Origin: Desulfotruncus arcticus DSM 17038
GTDB lineage: Bacteria > Bacillota > Desulfotomaculia > Desulfotomaculales > Desulfallaceae
Assembly: GCF_900113335.1 (NCBI RefSeq)
Contig: NZ_FOOX01000014.1
Coordinates: 96,765 to 160,764, forward strand
Length of the DNA stretch: 64,000 nt
Reading direction: 5' to 3'
The notes beneath the pieces were generated by a model, which saw only the letters and a program-made list of their open reading frames with translations, was not told the origin of the DNA and did no database searches. Positions 7,957 to 18,775 of this stretch are shown here, piece after piece; position 1 is the first letter of the stretch, and each line of letters opens with the position of its first letter. The position numbers were made by a program, and so were the translations under genes.

Positions 7957-8121
7957 TCCCTGCTTGGCCACAGGAGGTGAAAACAGTCGTCAATCCCTTT
8001 TATAATACCGGGTGCAACCGGGTAGAGATTGGTTTGGAAAAAGTGTTGGCGGATGATGGAAACGATAGCTGTTTTTACATTGGTGCTTTAATGGCAGATT
8101 TTGAATTAGGAGAGTGAAAAG

Positions 8122-9000
8122 ATGAGCCTTACGATTTATTTGGATGGGAAATATGTTCCCGAGGAACAGGCGGTTGTTTCCGTATTCGATCATGGTCTTT
8201 TGTATGGCGACGGTATTTTTGAGGGCATCAGAGCTTACCATAACCGGGTGTTCAAGCTGCAGGACCACCTGGTCAGGCTTTATGAATCAGCCCGCACGCT
8301 GGCTATGGAAATTCCCATCAGTATTGAAGAAATGCAGGAAGTGGTGCTGGAGACCCTGCGGCGCAATAATTTGCGGGACGCTTATATCCGCCTGGTGGTT
8401 ACCCGGGGCAAGGGCGATCTGGGTCTGGACCCGCGCAAGTGCCCAAGGCCGACTATTTTTTGCATTGCCGCCTCAATTCAACTTTATCCGGAAGAATTGT
8501 ATGAAAAAGGACTTGAAATGATCACCGTGGCGACGCGCCGCAATGTTCCGGAAGCATGCAACCCCAGGGTCAAGTCCCTTAACTATTTAAATAATATTTA
8601 CGCCAAAATGGAAGCCAACCTGGCCGGCGTTCCCGAAGCAATTATGCTCAACCAGGAAGGTTACGTCGCCGAGGCTACCGGGGATAACATTTTCCTGGTC
8701 AAGAACGGTAAACTTATCACTCCTCCGATTCATGTAGGCATGCTGGAAGGCGTTACCCGCAATGCGGTAATGGACCTGGCCAGAGAGAGAGGCATTGAAG
8801 TTATTGAGAAGGTATTTACCCGTCATGATGTTTATATTTCTGACGAATGTTTCCTAACCGGAACCGCAGCCGAACTTATTCCCTGCGTCCGGGTGGACGG
8901 CAGGGCTATTGGCAATGGCCAGCCCGGCCCGGTGTTCAAAGAACTGTTGGGTGATTTCCGCGAATTAACCAAAGTGGACGGACCGGTCATTTTTGAATAA
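8122..9000 (+). CDS. ilvE: Branched-chain amino acid aminotransferase
   Basis: IlvE is a PLP enzyme that transaminates 2-keto acids to Ile, Leu and Val. The 292-residue protein is a fold-type IV (class IV) aminotransferase. It has VFDHGLLYGDGIFEGIRAY near residue 22, the PLP lysine in PRVKSLNYLNNIYAK near 157, and EATGDNIFLVKNG with the phosphate-binding GVTRNAV further on. AGGAGAGTGAAAAG precedes the ATG. As first gene after the T-box and ykkC-type switch, it is under double transcription-attenuation control. Some class IV enzymes act on D-amino acids; the ilv context favours BCAT. Confidence 0.92.
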   Translation: MSLTIYLDGKYVPEEQAVVSVFDHGLLYGDGIFEGIRAYHNRVFKLQDHLVRLYESARTLAMEIPISIEEMQEVVLETLRRNNLRDAYIRLVVTRGKGDLGLDPRKCPRPTIFCIAASIQLYPEELYEKGLEMITVATRRNVPEACNPRVKSLNYLNNIYAKMEANLAGVPEAIMLNQEGYVAEATGDNIFLVKNGKLITPPIHVGMLEGVTRNAVMDLARERGIEVIEKVFTRHDVYISDECFLTGTAAELIPCVRVDGRAIGNGQPGPVFKELLGDFRELTKVDGPVIFE

Positions 9001-9097
9001 ACTGTTTTCAAATAAAACTTATGCATAAGAAGCTTTCGAATAAGCTATTTTCTATTACAGCAAAAGATGTGGCTATTTCGTAAAAGGAGGAGTAATT

Positions 9098-10768
9098 GTG
9101 CGCAGTGATGCTATGAAAAAAGGTCTGGACAAAGCCCCGCACCGCTCCCTGTTCAATGCCCTGGGTCTGACCAGGCAGGAGCTGGAACGTCCCATGATCG
9201 GAGTGGTCAATTCATTCAATGAAATAGTGCCGGGCCATATGCACCTGCGGGAAATCACCGAGGCAGTCAAAGCCGGGGTCAGAATGAACGGCGGCACTCC
9301 GTTTGAATTTCCCGCCATCGCGGTTTGTGACGGCATTGCCATGAACCATTCTGGCATGAAATACTCGCTGGCCAGCAGGGAGCTAATTGCAGATTCGGTG
9401 GAAGTAATGAGCATGGCCCACCCCTTTGACGGCATTGTGCTGGTTACCTCTTGCGATAAAGTGGTGCCCGGCATGCTGATGGCCGCGGCCCGGCTGGACA
9501 TTCCTGCCATTGTAGTCAGCGGCGGCCCCATGATGGCCGGGCGGCTCAATGGTAAGGATCTTTCCCTGAGCAACATTTTTGAAGGCGTTGGCTCGGTGCG
9601 GGCAGGCACGATGACCGAAGAGGAACTGGCCCTGTATGAAGAGTCGGTTTGCCCCGGCTGCGGCTCTTGCGCCGGGATGTTTACCGCCAATTCCATGAAC
9701 TGCCTGACAGAGGTGCTGGGCATGGCGCTGCCCGGCAACGGAACGCTGCCCGCGGTTTCCGCGGCCCGCCGCCGTCTGGCCAAGTTAAGCGGGATGCGGG
9801 TGGTTGACCTGGTGCGGGAAAACCTGAAACCTTCCGATATACTTACTGAAAAGGCCTTTGCCAACGGTCTGGCCATGGATATGGCCCTGGGCTGCTCCAC
9901 TAATACGGTGCTGCACCTGCCCGCCATCGCCAGTGAGGCCGATATTAAAATAGAGCTGGACCAGATTAACCGGATCAGTGAAAAAACTCCCAACCTGTGC
10001 AAGCTAAGCCCGGCGGGTCCTCATTATATGCAGGACCTGAACGAGGCCGGCGGTATTTCCGCCGTGCTGCGGGAGCTGTCCGAGCACGGGTTTATAGACG
10101 GCAGCACGCTGACCGTAACCGGCCGGACTTTGGGTGAAAATGTGGCCGCGGCCTCTGTGCTGAGGCGGGAGGTAATTCGCAGTGTGGAAGAACCGTACAG
10201 TTCCACAGGAGGCATAGCTATCCTTTACGGTAATCTGGCTCCCGGCGGGGCGGTGGTCAAAAGATCGGCGGTGGCGCCGGAAATGCTGCAGCACCGCGGC
10301 CCGGCCCGTGTATTCAACTCTGAAGAAGAAGCCGTGCAGGCTTTAAATAACCTGGAAATACAAAAAGGCGACGTTATCATTATCAGATACGAGGGGCCCA
10401 AAGGAGGTCCGGGCATGCGGGAGATGCTTACTCCCACCGCCACGGTGGCCGGCCTTGGCCTTGACAAGGATGTGGCCCTGATCACCGACGGGCGCTTCAG
10501 CGGGGCCACCCGCGGCGCTTCCATCGGTCACGCAACTCCTGAGGCGGCCGAAGGAGGACCTATCGCGGCACTGCAGGACGGGGACATCATTGATATCAAC
10601 ATACCCGAATGTAAACTGAATGTGCTGCTGAGCGACGAAGAACTGGCGGCCCGGATGAACCGCTGGGTCAAACCGGAACCCAGGGTGCGCAAAGGCTACC
10701 TGGTCCGGTATGCCAAACTGGTCACCTCCGCCGGCACCGGGGCGGTCTTGAAAAAAGACTTTGAATAA
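9098..10768 (+). CDS. ilvD: Dihydroxy-acid dehydratase
   Basis: IlvD dehydrates 2,3-dihydroxy acids to 2-keto acids in valine and isoleucine synthesis, using an Fe-S cluster. The 556-residue product carries the cluster cysteines in [12 protein letters not shown] and [19 protein letters not shown], and the C-terminal [19 protein letters not shown] signature. The GTG at 9098 follows AAAGGAGGAG. The gene lies about 100 bases after ilvE and is likely co-transcribed. Confidence 0.95.
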   Translation: MRSDAMKKGLDKAPHRSLFNALGLTRQELERPMIGVVNSFNEIVPGHMHLREITEAVKAGVRMNGGTPFEFPAIAVCDGIAMNHSGMKYSLASRELIADSVEVMSMAHPFDGIVLVTSCDKVVPGMLMAAARLDIPAIVVSGGPMMAGRLNGKDLSLSNIFEGVGSVRAGTMTEEELALYEESVCPGCGSCAGMFTANSMNCLTEVLGMALPGNGTLPAVSAARRRLAKLSGMRVVDLVRENLKPSDILTEKAFANGLAMDMALGCSTNTVLHLPAIASEADIKIELDQINRISEKTPNLCKLSPAGPHYMQDLNEAGGISAVLRELSEHGFIDGSTLTVTGRTLGENVAAASVLRREVIRSVEEPYSSTGGIAILYGNLAPGGAVVKRSAVAPEMLQHRGPARVFNSEEEAVQALNNLEIQKGDVIIIRYEGPKGGPGMREMLTPTATVAGLGLDKDVALITDGRFSGATRGASIGHATPEAAEGGPIAALQDGDIIDINIPECKLNVLLSDEELAARMNRWVKPEPRVRKGYLVRYAKLVTSAGTGAVLKKDFE

Positions 10769-10964
10769 GGAGTCAGGAGAATCAAGTTAGCATTGTACAA
10801 ATAAACAATCTTCTGCTGTAGTACTAACGAAACTTTAATGTATAATTGACAGACTGTAAATATTTTAATGATAGACTTAAAGTAGATTAATTAGAACTGT
10901 TTACCTGCCAATGAGGCCATAAACCGGCGGAGGCGGTTTGACAATTTACCGGAGGTGAAGGGGT
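10769..10964. other. ilvD-ilvB spacer
   Basis: Contains a short family 1 repeat fragment (GGAGTCAGGAG) right after the ilvD stop, then AT-rich sequence. A possible TTGACA lies near 10846 without a convincing -10 at the right spacing. No RNA motif is recognised. Confidence 0.3.
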
Positions 10965-12623
10965 ATGAAAAAAACCGGGGCGCAAATCCTGGTGGAAAGT
11001 CTCCTGGCTGAGGGGGTGGATACCATTTTCGGCTACCCTGGCGGGCAGGCGCTACCTATTTACGACGCTTTATATGATGCTGACATTCGCCATATCCTGA
11101 CCCGACATGAACAGGGCGCCGCCCATGCTGCCGACGGCTATGCCCGGGCCTCTGGCAAACCTGGTGTTTGCCTGGCCACTTCGGGTCCCGGTGCTACTAA
11201 TTTAGTGACGGGAATTGCCAATGCCTACATGGACTCGGTCCCCCTGGTGGCTATTACCGGCCAGGTGCCGACCTCAATGCTGGGGCGGGATTCTTTTCAG
11301 GAAGCTGATATTACGGGTATAACCCTGCCAATTACCAAACACAATTATCTGGTCAAGGATGTTAAAGACCTGGCCACAATAATACGTGAAGCATTTTATA
11401 TCGCTACCACAGGCCGACCGGGCCCGGTGCTTATCGACATGCCGCGGGATGTTTCAGCGGGTGAGACGGAGTATCAGGACCCCGGGCCGGCGCATTTGCC
11501 GGGATATGACGTTAAAACAGATCCAGATCCCGAGCAAGTTGCCAGGGCCGTCAGGGCGATTGAAGAAGCCGAGCGGCCCGTTATTTATGCTGGCGGTGGT
11601 GTGATTAGCGCCAACGCACATGTTGAGCTGCTTAAACTTGCGGAAATGCTGCTGGCCCCTGTGGCCACCACCCTGATGGGCCTGGGTGGCTTTCCCGGAA
11701 ATCACCCGCTGTCGGTGGGTATGCTGGGCATGCATGGCAGCAAGTATGCCAACTACGCTGTTTCCGAGTGCGATTTACTGATCGGCGTGGGTGTGCGCTT
11801 TGACGACCGGGTTACCAGTAAGCTGGAGGCTTTTGCCCCTAACGCCACAGTGATTCATATAGACATAGACCCGGCTGAAATTGGAAAAAATGTGGGTGTT
11901 GACATTCCCGTGGTGGGAGACGTGCGCACCACCCTGCGGGAACTGGCCGGGCGCCTGCAGCCCAGGCTCGTCAGCAAGTGGCGGGATAAAATTCAGGTGT
12001 GGAAAAAGGAATATCCCATTGAATTTGAAGAAAACGGCAGAATCAAGCCCCAGGAAGTGATCAGGGAGATCTATCACGCCACCGGCGGCAATGCCAGGAT
12101 TACAACCGAAGTGGGACAGCACCAGATGTGGGCCGCCCATTACTTTACGTATACCAGGCCGCGCACCTTTATCTCATCAGGCGGACTGGGAACGATGGGC
12201 TTTGGCTTCCCCGCCGCCATTGGAGTGCAGTTGGCCTGCCCGGGCGAAACAGTGATCGACATTGCCGGCGACGGAAGCATTCAGATGAATATTCAGGAAC
12301 TGGCTACCGCAGTCAGTCATAAGCTGCCGGTTAAAATCGCCATTTTAAACAACGGTTTCCTGGGCATGGTCAGACAGTGGCAGGAGCTGTTTTATGACCG
12401 CCGTTATTCATATACGGAACTGGATAACCCTGACTTTGTAAAAATTGCCGAGGCCTATGGCGCCGTAGGCATCAGGGTGGATAAAAAGTCTGAAGTCCGG
12501 CCGGCTCTGGATGAAGCGCTCCGGATCGATAAGCCGGTGGTATTGGATTTTGTAATTGAGCGGGAGGAGAACGTTATGCCCTTTGTTCCTCCCGGAGAAG
12601 CCATTAATAATATGCTGGGATAG
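10965..12623 (+). CDS. ilvB: Acetolactate synthase, large subunit (first copy)
   Basis: This thiamine-diphosphate and FAD enzyme condenses pyruvate with pyruvate or 2-ketobutyrate. Across 552 residues it shows FGYPGGQALPIYDAL, then [18 protein letters not shown] with the activating Glu, [21 protein letters not shown], and the ThDP-binding GDGSIQMNIQEL followed by ILNNGFLGMVRQWQ. It is immediately followed by the regulatory subunit ilvN, so this copy is the likely partner of IlvN. An unlinked-looking second large subunit follows ilvN. Confidence 0.94.
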   Translation: MKKTGAQILVESLLAEGVDTIFGYPGGQALPIYDALYDADIRHILTRHEQGAAHAADGYARASGKPGVCLATSGPGATNLVTGIANAYMDSVPLVAITGQVPTSMLGRDSFQEADITGITLPITKHNYLVKDVKDLATIIREAFYIATTGRPGPVLIDMPRDVSAGETEYQDPGPAHLPGYDVKTDPDPEQVARAVRAIEEAERPVIYAGGGVISANAHVELLKLAEMLLAPVATTLMGLGGFPGNHPLSVGMLGMHGSKYANYAVSECDLLIGVGVRFDDRVTSKLEAFAPNATVIHIDIDPAEIGKNVGVDIPVVGDVRTTLRELAGRLQPRLVSKWRDKIQVWKKEYPIEFEENGRIKPQEVIREIYHATGGNARITTEVGQHQMWAAHYFTYTRPRTFISSGGLGTMGFGFPAAIGVQLACPGETVIDIAGDGSIQMNIQELATAVSHKLPVKIAILNNGFLGMVRQWQELFYDRRYSYTELDNPDFVKIAEAYGAVGIRVDKKSEVRPALDEALRIDKPVVLDFVIEREENVMPFVPPGEAINNMLG

Positions 12624-12634
12624 GAGGGGTGATT

Positions 12635-13141
12635 ATGCGGCACACCCTGGCTGTGCTGGTTGAAAACAATCCGGGCGTTCTGGCCCGGGTAGCCGGTTTG
12701 TTTAGCCGGCGCGGGTTCAATATTGATAGTTTGGCCGTGGGACGTACAGAGAGCCCGGATGTTTCCCGGATGACGATAGTGGTTGAGGGAGACGCCCGGA
12801 TCCTGGAGCAGGTAAACAAACAGCTGCACAAACTGGTGGATGTAATCAAGATTAATGACATCACAGCCGACGAATATGTTGACCGCGAGCTGGTGCTGAT
12901 TAAAGTAAACGTAGACCCCGCCCAAAGGGGTGAGGTAATGCAAATTGCCGATGTTTTCCGGGCCCGAATAGTAGACCTGGGACGCAAGACGGTCACCCTG
13001 GAGTGCACCGGCAACGACGGCAAAATCAATGCTTTTGAGGAATCCCTGCGGCCCTATGGCATTAAAGAGCTGGTCCGCACGGGCAAGATCGCCATGCTCA
13101 GGGGATTTAAATACACCGCTCTCCAGGAAAACGGAGAATAA
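12635..13141 (+). CDS. ilvN: Acetolactate synthase, regulatory small subunit
   Basis: The 168-residue protein has an N-terminal ACT domain (MRHTLAVLVENNPGVLARVA, then GLFSRRGFNIDSLAVG) and the C-terminal ALS small-subunit domain (REVMQIADVFRARIVDLG-like, ending PYGIKELVRTG). It binds valine and confers feedback inhibition on IlvB. The ATG at 12635 is preferred over GTG 12629 because TAGGAGGGG is correctly spaced only from the former. It follows ilvB by 11 bases. Confidence 0.93.
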   Translation: MRHTLAVLVENNPGVLARVAGLFSRRGFNIDSLAVGRTESPDVSRMTIVVEGDARILEQVNKQLHKLVDVIKINDITADEYVDRELVLIKVNVDPAQRGEVMQIADVFRARIVDLGRKTVTLECTGNDGKINAFEESLRPYGIKELVRTGKIAMLRGFKYTALQENGE

Positions 13142-13146
13142 CATTA

Positions 13147-13372
13147 GAATTCAGGAGTCAGGAGTCAGAATTCAGTAGGATTCATTAATCCAGTCTTAAA
13201 TTATCCGAAAAATTATTCTGACTCCTCGTTCCTGACTTTTAATTCCTAATTCCTATAAACAATAATTATTAAGAATTTAATAACCGGTAGTCAGAATTCG
13301 TAAGACTCCAGCTGATCCTACTTCAATTCTACCCTAAAAATCATTCTGACTCCTGAATTCTGACTCCTACAA
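13147..13372. repeat. Family 1 repeats between ilvN and second ilvB
   Basis: Two pairs of motifs. CAGGAGTCAGGAGTCAGAATT near 13152 is answered by ATTCTGACTCCTCG near 13214, and a degenerate pair ends with ATTCTGACTCCTGAATTCTG near 13342. The region is otherwise AT-rich and non-coding. Confidence 0.75.
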
Positions 13373-13395
13373 AAAATAACAAGGGGGGGCTTGCA

Positions 13396-15063
13396 ATGGA
13401 GATTACGGCTGCACAAGCCCTGGTCAAATGCCTCGAAAATGAACAAGTTGAAGTGATTTTTGGTTATCCGGGCGGGGCGATACTTGACGTATACGACGCC
13501 CTGTACCACTCCTCCGTCCGGCACGTGCTGGTAAGGCACGAGCAGGGAGCGGTCCATGCGGCGGACGGTTACGCCAGGGCCACCGGCAAGGTCGGCGTAT
13601 GCATGGCCACCTCCGGCCCCGGGGCCACCAACCTGGTTACCGGCATTGCCAATGCCTATATGGATTCAATTCCACTGGTGGTGTTTACCGGACAGGTTCC
13701 GACCAGCCAGGTGGGTACCGACGCCTTTCAAGAGGTGGATATCACCGGTATCACCATACCTGTAACCAAGCATAATTACCTGGTCAAAGACGCGGCGCAG
13801 CTGCCCAGGATTATTAAAAACGCTTTTCATATTGCCGCCACCGGGCGGCCCGGGCCGGTGCTGATTGATTTGCCCAGGGACGTGGCCCAGGCCAGAATCA
13901 AATTTGATTATCCCGATTCGGTGAATTTGCGGGGTTACAAACCCACTTACCGGGGGCACCCTAATCAAATAGCCGAGGCGGCGAGGCTGATCAGCCGCGC
14001 CGCCAGGCCGGTGATCTATGCCGGCGGCGGCATAATTAACAGCCAGGCCAGCGGGGAACTGCTGACTCTGGCGGAAACCATCAATGCTCCGGTTACTAAT
14101 ACTTTTATGGGCCTGAGCAGTTTTCCCGGTGATCACCCGCTGTTCCTGGGGATGCTGGGGCTGCACGGCACCCGGGCCGCCAACCTGGCGGTCACCAACT
14201 GCGACTTGCTCATCGCGCTGGGGGCGCGCTTTGATGACCGGGTTACCGGTAAGCTGGCCGAGTTTGCTCCCCATGCCGCGGTGGTGCACGTTGATATCGA
14301 CCCGGCGGAAATCGGCAAGAACGTGCAGGTGCACATCCCGATAGTGGGAGATGTGAAACAGGTGCTGCGGGAGCTGCTGTCCCGGCTGGAAAAGAAGCAG
14401 GATACCAGCTGGCTGGAGCAAATTGAGGCCTGGAAGGAACAATACCCGCTGGTTTACCGGCGTGGGGAAGGCGAATTAAAGCCGCAGTACGTCATAGAGA
14501 AATTAAATGAAATCACCGGCGGCAACGCTACGGTGGTGACAGACGTGGGGCAGCACCAGATGTGGGTGGCCCAGTACTATTGCTTTAAGCGTCCCGGCTC
14601 GTTGATTTCCTCCGGCGGCCTGGGTACGATGGGCTTCGGCCTGCCGGCCGCGGTGGGCGCCCAGATCGGCCGGCCCGGTGAGCGGGTCATCCTGGTGGTG
14701 GGCGACGGCGGCATTCAAATGACCATGCAGGAGCTGGGCACGGCCATGGAGCAGGAACTGCCCTTAAAAATAATCATCTTAAACAATCACGTGCTAGGCA
14801 TGGTCCGCCAGCTGCAGCAGGTTTACTGCGATTCCCGCTACATGGCGGTGGAATTTAAATTCCACCCGGAATTTGCTACTCTGGCCAGGGCTTATGGTAT
14901 CAGGGACTACACCCTGCGTACGGAAAAAGAGGTTGATGAGCTGCTGCCGGAAGCCATTAACAGCCCGGGCCCGGTACTGGTGAACTGCCTGATTTGCGCT
15001 GCGGAAAACGTCAATCCCATGGTGTTGGCCGGCAAGGCCATTAGCGAGGCCGTTGATTGCTAG
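13396..15063 (+). CDS. ilvB: Acetolactate synthase, large subunit (second copy)
   Basis: A 555-residue paralogue of the first ilvB with the same landmarks: [69 protein letters not shown] and [14 protein letters not shown]. It has its own AGGGGGGG ribosome binding site and is separated from ilvN by repeats. The two enzymes may differ in substrate preference (pyruvate versus 2-ketobutyrate) or in IlvN dependence; the sequence does not settle which. It could also serve catabolic acetolactate formation, but linkage to leuA favours biosynthesis. Confidence 0.92.
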   Translation: MEITAAQALVKCLENEQVEVIFGYPGGAILDVYDALYHSSVRHVLVRHEQGAVHAADGYARATGKVGVCMATSGPGATNLVTGIANAYMDSIPLVVFTGQVPTSQVGTDAFQEVDITGITIPVTKHNYLVKDAAQLPRIIKNAFHIAATGRPGPVLIDLPRDVAQARIKFDYPDSVNLRGYKPTYRGHPNQIAEAARLISRAARPVIYAGGGIINSQASGELLTLAETINAPVTNTFMGLSSFPGDHPLFLGMLGLHGTRAANLAVTNCDLLIALGARFDDRVTGKLAEFAPHAAVVHVDIDPAEIGKNVQVHIPIVGDVKQVLRELLSRLEKKQDTSWLEQIEAWKEQYPLVYRRGEGELKPQYVIEKLNEITGGNATVVTDVGQHQMWVAQYYCFKRPGSLISSGGLGTMGFGLPAAVGAQIGRPGERVILVVGDGGIQMTMQELGTAMEQELPLKIIILNNHVLGMVRQLQQVYCDSRYMAVEFKFHPEFATLARAYGIRDYTLRTEKEVDELLPEAINSPGPVLVNCLICAAENVNPMVLAGKAISEAVDC

Positions 15064-15079
15064 ATCTGGAGGGATTAAT

Positions 15080-16615
15080 TTGAGCAACAGGGTTTATATA
15101 TTTGATACCACCCTGCGGGATGGTGAGCAATCACCGGGAGTCAGCCTGAATAGAAATGAAAAGCTGGAGATAGCAAGGCAGTTGGCCCGTCTGGGTGTCG
15201 ACATCATCGAAGCCGGCTTTCCCATTACTTCCTCAGGTGACTTTGAGGCCGTCAAGACCATTGCGCGCGAGGTGCGGGGCGTCACCGTCGCCGGTTTGGC
15301 CCGCACTAATTTTGCTGATATAGACAGGGCCTGGGAGGCGGTAAAGCATGCCGACCAGCCCCGGATTCACACCTTTATTGCCACTTCCGATATTCACTTG
15401 AAACATAAACTGCGCATGTCCGGGGAGCAGGTGATTGAAGCTGCCGTGGCCGGCATAAAAAGAGCCAGGGGCTACACCTCCGACGTTGAGTTCTCGGCCG
15501 AGGACGCCTCACGCAGTGAACTGAACTTTTTATGCCGGGTGGTGGAGGCAGCCATAGCAGCGGGCGCCACCACCATCAACATTCCGGACACGGTGGGCTA
15601 CGCCACCCCGGACGAATTTGCCGAATTTATCCGCAGCATCATGAACAACGTCAGAGGCATTGAAAAGGTTATTTTGAGCATCCACTGCCATGACGACCTG
15701 GGCCTGGCGGTGTCTAATTCACTGGCCGCGGTGCTGGCCGGCGCGAGACAGGTGGAAGGCGCCATCAACGGCATCGGGGAAAGGGCCGGCAACGCCTCCA
15801 TTGAAGAAATTGTCATGGCCCTGTACACCCGCCGGGACCGCTACGGGTTGGAGACAGGTATCAATACTGAGGAAATTTATCGTACCAGCAAGCTGGTGAG
15901 CAAGCTCACCGGGATGGAGATTCAGCCCAACAAGGCGGTTGTCGGCAAAAACGCCTTTGCCCACGAATCCGGCATTCACCAGGACGGTGTGCTCAAAGAA
16001 CGCACCACCTATGAAATAATGAACCCGACGATGGTGGGCATTGCCCACGGCAACCTGGTGCTGGGCAAGCACAGCGGGCGCCATGCTTTTCGCTCCCGGC
16101 TGGTTGAACTGGGCTTTGCACTGAATGAGCAGGAGTTAAACAAAGCGTTTGCCCGGTTCAAGGACCTGGCCGACCGCAAAAAAGAAATTACCGATCAGGA
16201 TCTGGAAGCAATAGTTGAAAACGAAATTCGCAAAGTGCCCCCCACCTACGAGCTGGCTTACCTGCACATCAGCAGCGGCACAACTGTGGTGCCCACCGCC
16301 ACTGTGGGGCTTAACCACGGGGAAGAACTGCTGGAGGAGGCCGCCTGTGGCAACGGCCCGGTTGACGCCATCTGCAAGGCCGTGGACAAGATCGCCGGCT
16401 ATAACTGCCGGCTGTACAGCTGGAGCATCAACGCCATTACCGGCGGCAAGGACGCGCTGGGTGAAGTTACCCTGCGTATTGCCGAAAACAACAGCGAGAG
16501 ACTGTATATGGGCCGGGGCATCAGCACCGACATCCTGGAATCAAGCGCCCGGGCTTACATCAATGCGGTCAACAAAATGATTTACGAGAAAAAGAACCAG
16601 AATAATGATAAGTAG
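15080..16615 (+). CDS. leuA: 2-isopropylmalate synthase
   Basis: LeuA condenses acetyl-CoA with 2-ketoisovalerate, committing carbon to leucine. The 511-residue product has the DRE-TIM metallolyase start [19 protein letters not shown], the metal ligands in [18 protein letters not shown], and [14 protein letters not shown] full C-terminal LeuA dimer domain (from about residue 390) mediates leucine feedback. A TTG start at 15080 is chosen because CTGGAGGG lies 7 bases before it and the family begins [14 protein letters not shown]. It follows ilvB2 by 16 bases. Confidence 0.94.
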   Translation: MSNRVYIFDTTLRDGEQSPGVSLNRNEKLEIARQLARLGVDIIEAGFPITSSGDFEAVKTIAREVRGVTVAGLARTNFADIDRAWEAVKHADQPRIHTFIATSDIHLKHKLRMSGEQVIEAAVAGIKRARGYTSDVEFSAEDASRSELNFLCRVVEAAIAAGATTINIPDTVGYATPDEFAEFIRSIMNNVRGIEKVILSIHCHDDLGLAVSNSLAAVLAGARQVEGAINGIGERAGNASIEEIVMALYTRRDRYGLETGINTEEIYRTSKLVSKLTGMEIQPNKAVVGKNAFAHESGIHQDGVLKERTTYEIMNPTMVGIAHGNLVLGKHSGRHAFRSRLVELGFALNEQELNKAFARFKDLADRKKEITDQDLEAIVENEIRKVPPTYELAYLHISSGTTVVPTATVGLNHGEELLEEAACGNGPVDAICKAVDKIAGYNCRLYSWSINAITGGKDALGEVTLRIAENNSERLYMGRGISTDILESSARAYINAVNKMIYEKKNQNNDK

Positions 16616-16817
16616 TCAGGAGTCAGGAGACAGGAGTCAGAATGAGAACTAGAGCTTGTGATTTCTGGAACTGGGTTCTGACTCTTGAGTACTGAATGCT
16701 GACTAGAAACGAGTAATTGTAAATATTTAATATAGGTAGTCGGAAGTCAGAATGACAACCGAAGATCCGTTTTGCTATTAAATTCTGACTCCTAAATTCT
16801 GGCTCCTGACTCCTGAA
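16616..16817. repeat. Family 1 repeats between leuA and leuC
   Basis: Direct copies (GTCAGGAGTCAGGAGACAGG near 16616, GTCGGAAGTCAGAATG near 16740) are paired with inverted ones (GGTTCTGACTCTTGAGTACT, ATTCTGACTCCTAAATTCTG). They make two successive imperfect hairpins. The last copy ends 17 bases before the leuC ATG. Confidence 0.8.
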
Positions 16818-16833
16818 TATGAGGTGACTGGAA

Positions 16834-18096
16834 ATGCCTATGACCATTACTGAAAAAATTCTGGCTGCTCATGCCGGAATGGACCAGGTTGAACCGGGAC
16901 AGTTGATCAACGTCAAAATAGACGTAGCGCTGGGAAATGACATTACGGCCCCGGTGGCCATTCGCGAATTTGAAAAAATAGGAGTAGAAACGGTATGGGA
17001 CCGGGACCGGGTGGTTCTGGTTCCGGACCATTTTGTACCCAACAAAGACATAAAATCGGCCGAGCAGGCGCTGCTGCTCAGAAAATTTGCCCGCCGGCAC
17101 AACCTGACCAATTATTACGAGGTAGGGCACATGGGCATTGAACATTGCCTGCTGCCGGAGCAGGGACTGGTGGGTCCCGGCGACCTGATCATCGGCGCCG
17201 ACAGCCATACCTGCACTTACGGCGGCCTGGGCGCTTTTTCCACCGGGGTGGGCAGCACCGATCTGGCCGCGGCGATGGCGCTGGGAGAAACCTGGCTGAA
17301 GGTCCCGGAAAGCATCAAGTTTATTTTTAACGGCGAGTTGCCCCAATGGGTTAGCGGCAAAGACCTGATCCTTTACACCATCGGGCAAATCGGGGTGGAC
17401 GGGGCGCTGTACATGGCGATGGAATTCACCGGCCCGGCAATTGAAAAATTGAGTATGGACGGGCGGCTGACCATGGCCAACATGGCCGTTGAGGCCGGCG
17501 CCAAGAACGGTATTGTGCCCCCGGATGAAATAACCCGCCGGTACGTGGAAGGGCGGGCCAAGCGGCCTTATCATTTTTACCGGAGCGACCCGGACGCCCG
17601 CTACGCCAAAATATATGAATTTGATGTGAGCAAAATGGAACCCCAGGTGGCATTCCCCCACCTGCCCGAAAACACCCGCCCGGTCAGCGAGGCCGGAGAC
17701 GTTGCCATCGACCAGGTGGTCATCGGCTCCTGCACCAACGGGCGCATGGAGGACCTGCGGGAAGCGGCCTCAATTTTAAAAGGCCATAAAGTAAATAATA
17801 ATGTGCGGCTGATTGTCATTCCCGGCACCCAGGAGATTTACCGGCAGATGATGCGGGAAGGGCTGGCGGACCTCTTTGTGGAAGCGGGGGCTGCGGTAAG
17901 CACGCCCACCTGCGGGCCCTGCCTGGGCGGTTACATGGGTATCTTGGCCAAGGGCGAGCGGGCTCTGGCCACCACCAACAGGAATTTTGTCGGCCGCATG
18001 GGCCATCCGGAGAGCGAAGTATACCTGGCCAGCCCGGCTGTGGCGGCGGCCACGGCTATCATGGGCAAAATTGCCGCACCGTGGGAGGTGGCCTAA
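16834..18096 (+). CDS. leuC: 3-isopropylmalate dehydratase, large subunit
   Basis: LeuC with LeuD isomerises 2- to 3-isopropylmalate using a [4Fe-4S] cluster. The 420-residue length is that of the two-subunit archaeal/thermophile type (about 420, against about 465 in E. coli LeuC). Cluster cysteines sit in [17 protein letters not shown] and in [34 protein letters not shown] is the substrate-binding loop. Homoaconitase-type enzymes share this fold, but the leu context is decisive. Its stop overlaps the leuD start (TAATG). Confidence 0.94.
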   Translation: MPMTITEKILAAHAGMDQVEPGQLINVKIDVALGNDITAPVAIREFEKIGVETVWDRDRVVLVPDHFVPNKDIKSAEQALLLRKFARRHNLTNYYEVGHMGIEHCLLPEQGLVGPGDLIIGADSHTCTYGGLGAFSTGVGSTDLAAAMALGETWLKVPESIKFIFNGELPQWVSGKDLILYTIGQIGVDGALYMAMEFTGPAIEKLSMDGRLTMANMAVEAGAKNGIVPPDEITRRYVEGRAKRPYHFYRSDPDARYAKIYEFDVSKMEPQVAFPHLPENTRPVSEAGDVAIDQVVIGSCTNGRMEDLREAASILKGHKVNNNVRLIVIPGTQEIYRQMMREGLADLFVEAGAAVSTPTCGPCLGGYMGILAKGERALATTNRNFVGRMGHPESEVYLASPAVAAATAIMGKIAAPWEVA

Positions 18097-18608
18097 TGAA
18101 ATACCAGGGTAAAGCATGGAAATTCGGCGCCGATGTTGATACCGACGCCATCATTCCCGCCCGTTACTTAAATACATCTGATTCCGAGGAGCTGGCGAAA
18201 CACTGCATGGAAGACGCCGACCCCGAGTTTCCCCAAAAGGTTCAGCCGGGGGATATTATCGTGGCGGATAAAAATTTCGGCTGCGGCAGCTCCCGGGAGC
18301 ATGCCCCCATCGCCATCAAATATGCCGGGGTAAGCTGCGTTATCGCCAAAACCTTTGCGCGGATTTTTTACCGCAACGCTTTTAATATCGGCCTGCCGAT
18401 TTTTGAGTCCCCCCAAGCTGCCGAGGCCATCAGTGAAGGCGACGAGCTGCAGGTGGACCCCGGCAGCGGCGTAATCAAGAACCTGACCAAAAATGAAGAG
18501 TACCAGGCCACCCCGGTGCCGGAGTTTATGCAGCAAATTATAGCCGCCGGCGGCCTGATCGGTTATGTGAGTCAGAAGTTAGGAGCCAGAAGACAGGAGT
18601 CGGAATAA
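18096..18608 (+). CDS. leuD: 3-isopropylmalate dehydratase, small subunit, with repeat-derived C terminus
   Basis: The 170-residue small subunit supplies the swivelling domain. [15 protein letters not shown] opens the protein and the key loop is [18 protein letters not shown]. The family normally ends near GLIGYV plus a few residues. Here the coding sequence runs directly into a family 1 repeat, so the last ~12 residues ([12 protein letters not shown]) are translated repeat, and the repeat supplies the TAA stop. The tail is probably tolerated. The start codon overlaps the leuC stop. Confidence 0.93.
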   Translation: MKYQGKAWKFGADVDTDAIIPARYLNTSDSEELAKHCMEDADPEFPQKVQPGDIIVADKNFGCGSSREHAPIAIKYAGVSCVIAKTFARIFYRNAFNIGLPIFESPQAAEAISEGDELQVDPGSGVIKNLTKNEEYQATPVPEFMQQIIAAGGLIGYVSQKLGARRQESE

Positions 18609-18766
18609 AAAAAGGAGTCAGGAGTCAGAAGACAGGAGTCAGAATAAAAAAAGAGTCAGGAGTCAGGAGACAGGAGTCAGAATAATTATGGGGCACAATT
18701 AAGTGTAATGCGAGAGATCCCTACTGAATTCTGACTCCTGACTACTGACTCCTGAATTCAACAGGA
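18568..18766. repeat. Family 1 repeats from leuD 3' end to leuB
   Basis: Four to five direct units (AGGAGTCAGGAGTCAGAAGA, ACAGGAGTCAGAATAA and variants) from 18568 to 18690 are followed by an inverted block ATTCTGACTCCTGACTACTG at 18728. It is the densest array in the window. Its left end is inside leuD; its right end lies 10 bases before the leuB start codon's upstream AGGAG. Confidence 0.85.
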
Positions 18767-18775
18767 GTTGAATTC

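Noticed and set aside
7746..8117. 123-codon frame over the riboswitch
   Set aside because: Its first half is the T-box terminator and the ykkC-type aptamer; only a possible short frame from 7977 is kept, as a weak finding.
9073..10002. 309-codon minus-strand frame inside ilvD
   Set aside because: It is a GC-rich antisense shadow of ilvD, with Ser/Arg/Pro-biased composition and no motif.
13142..13395. Riboswitch or T-box before the second ilvB
   Set aside because: The region consists of family 1 repeats; no T-box sequence or terminator was found.
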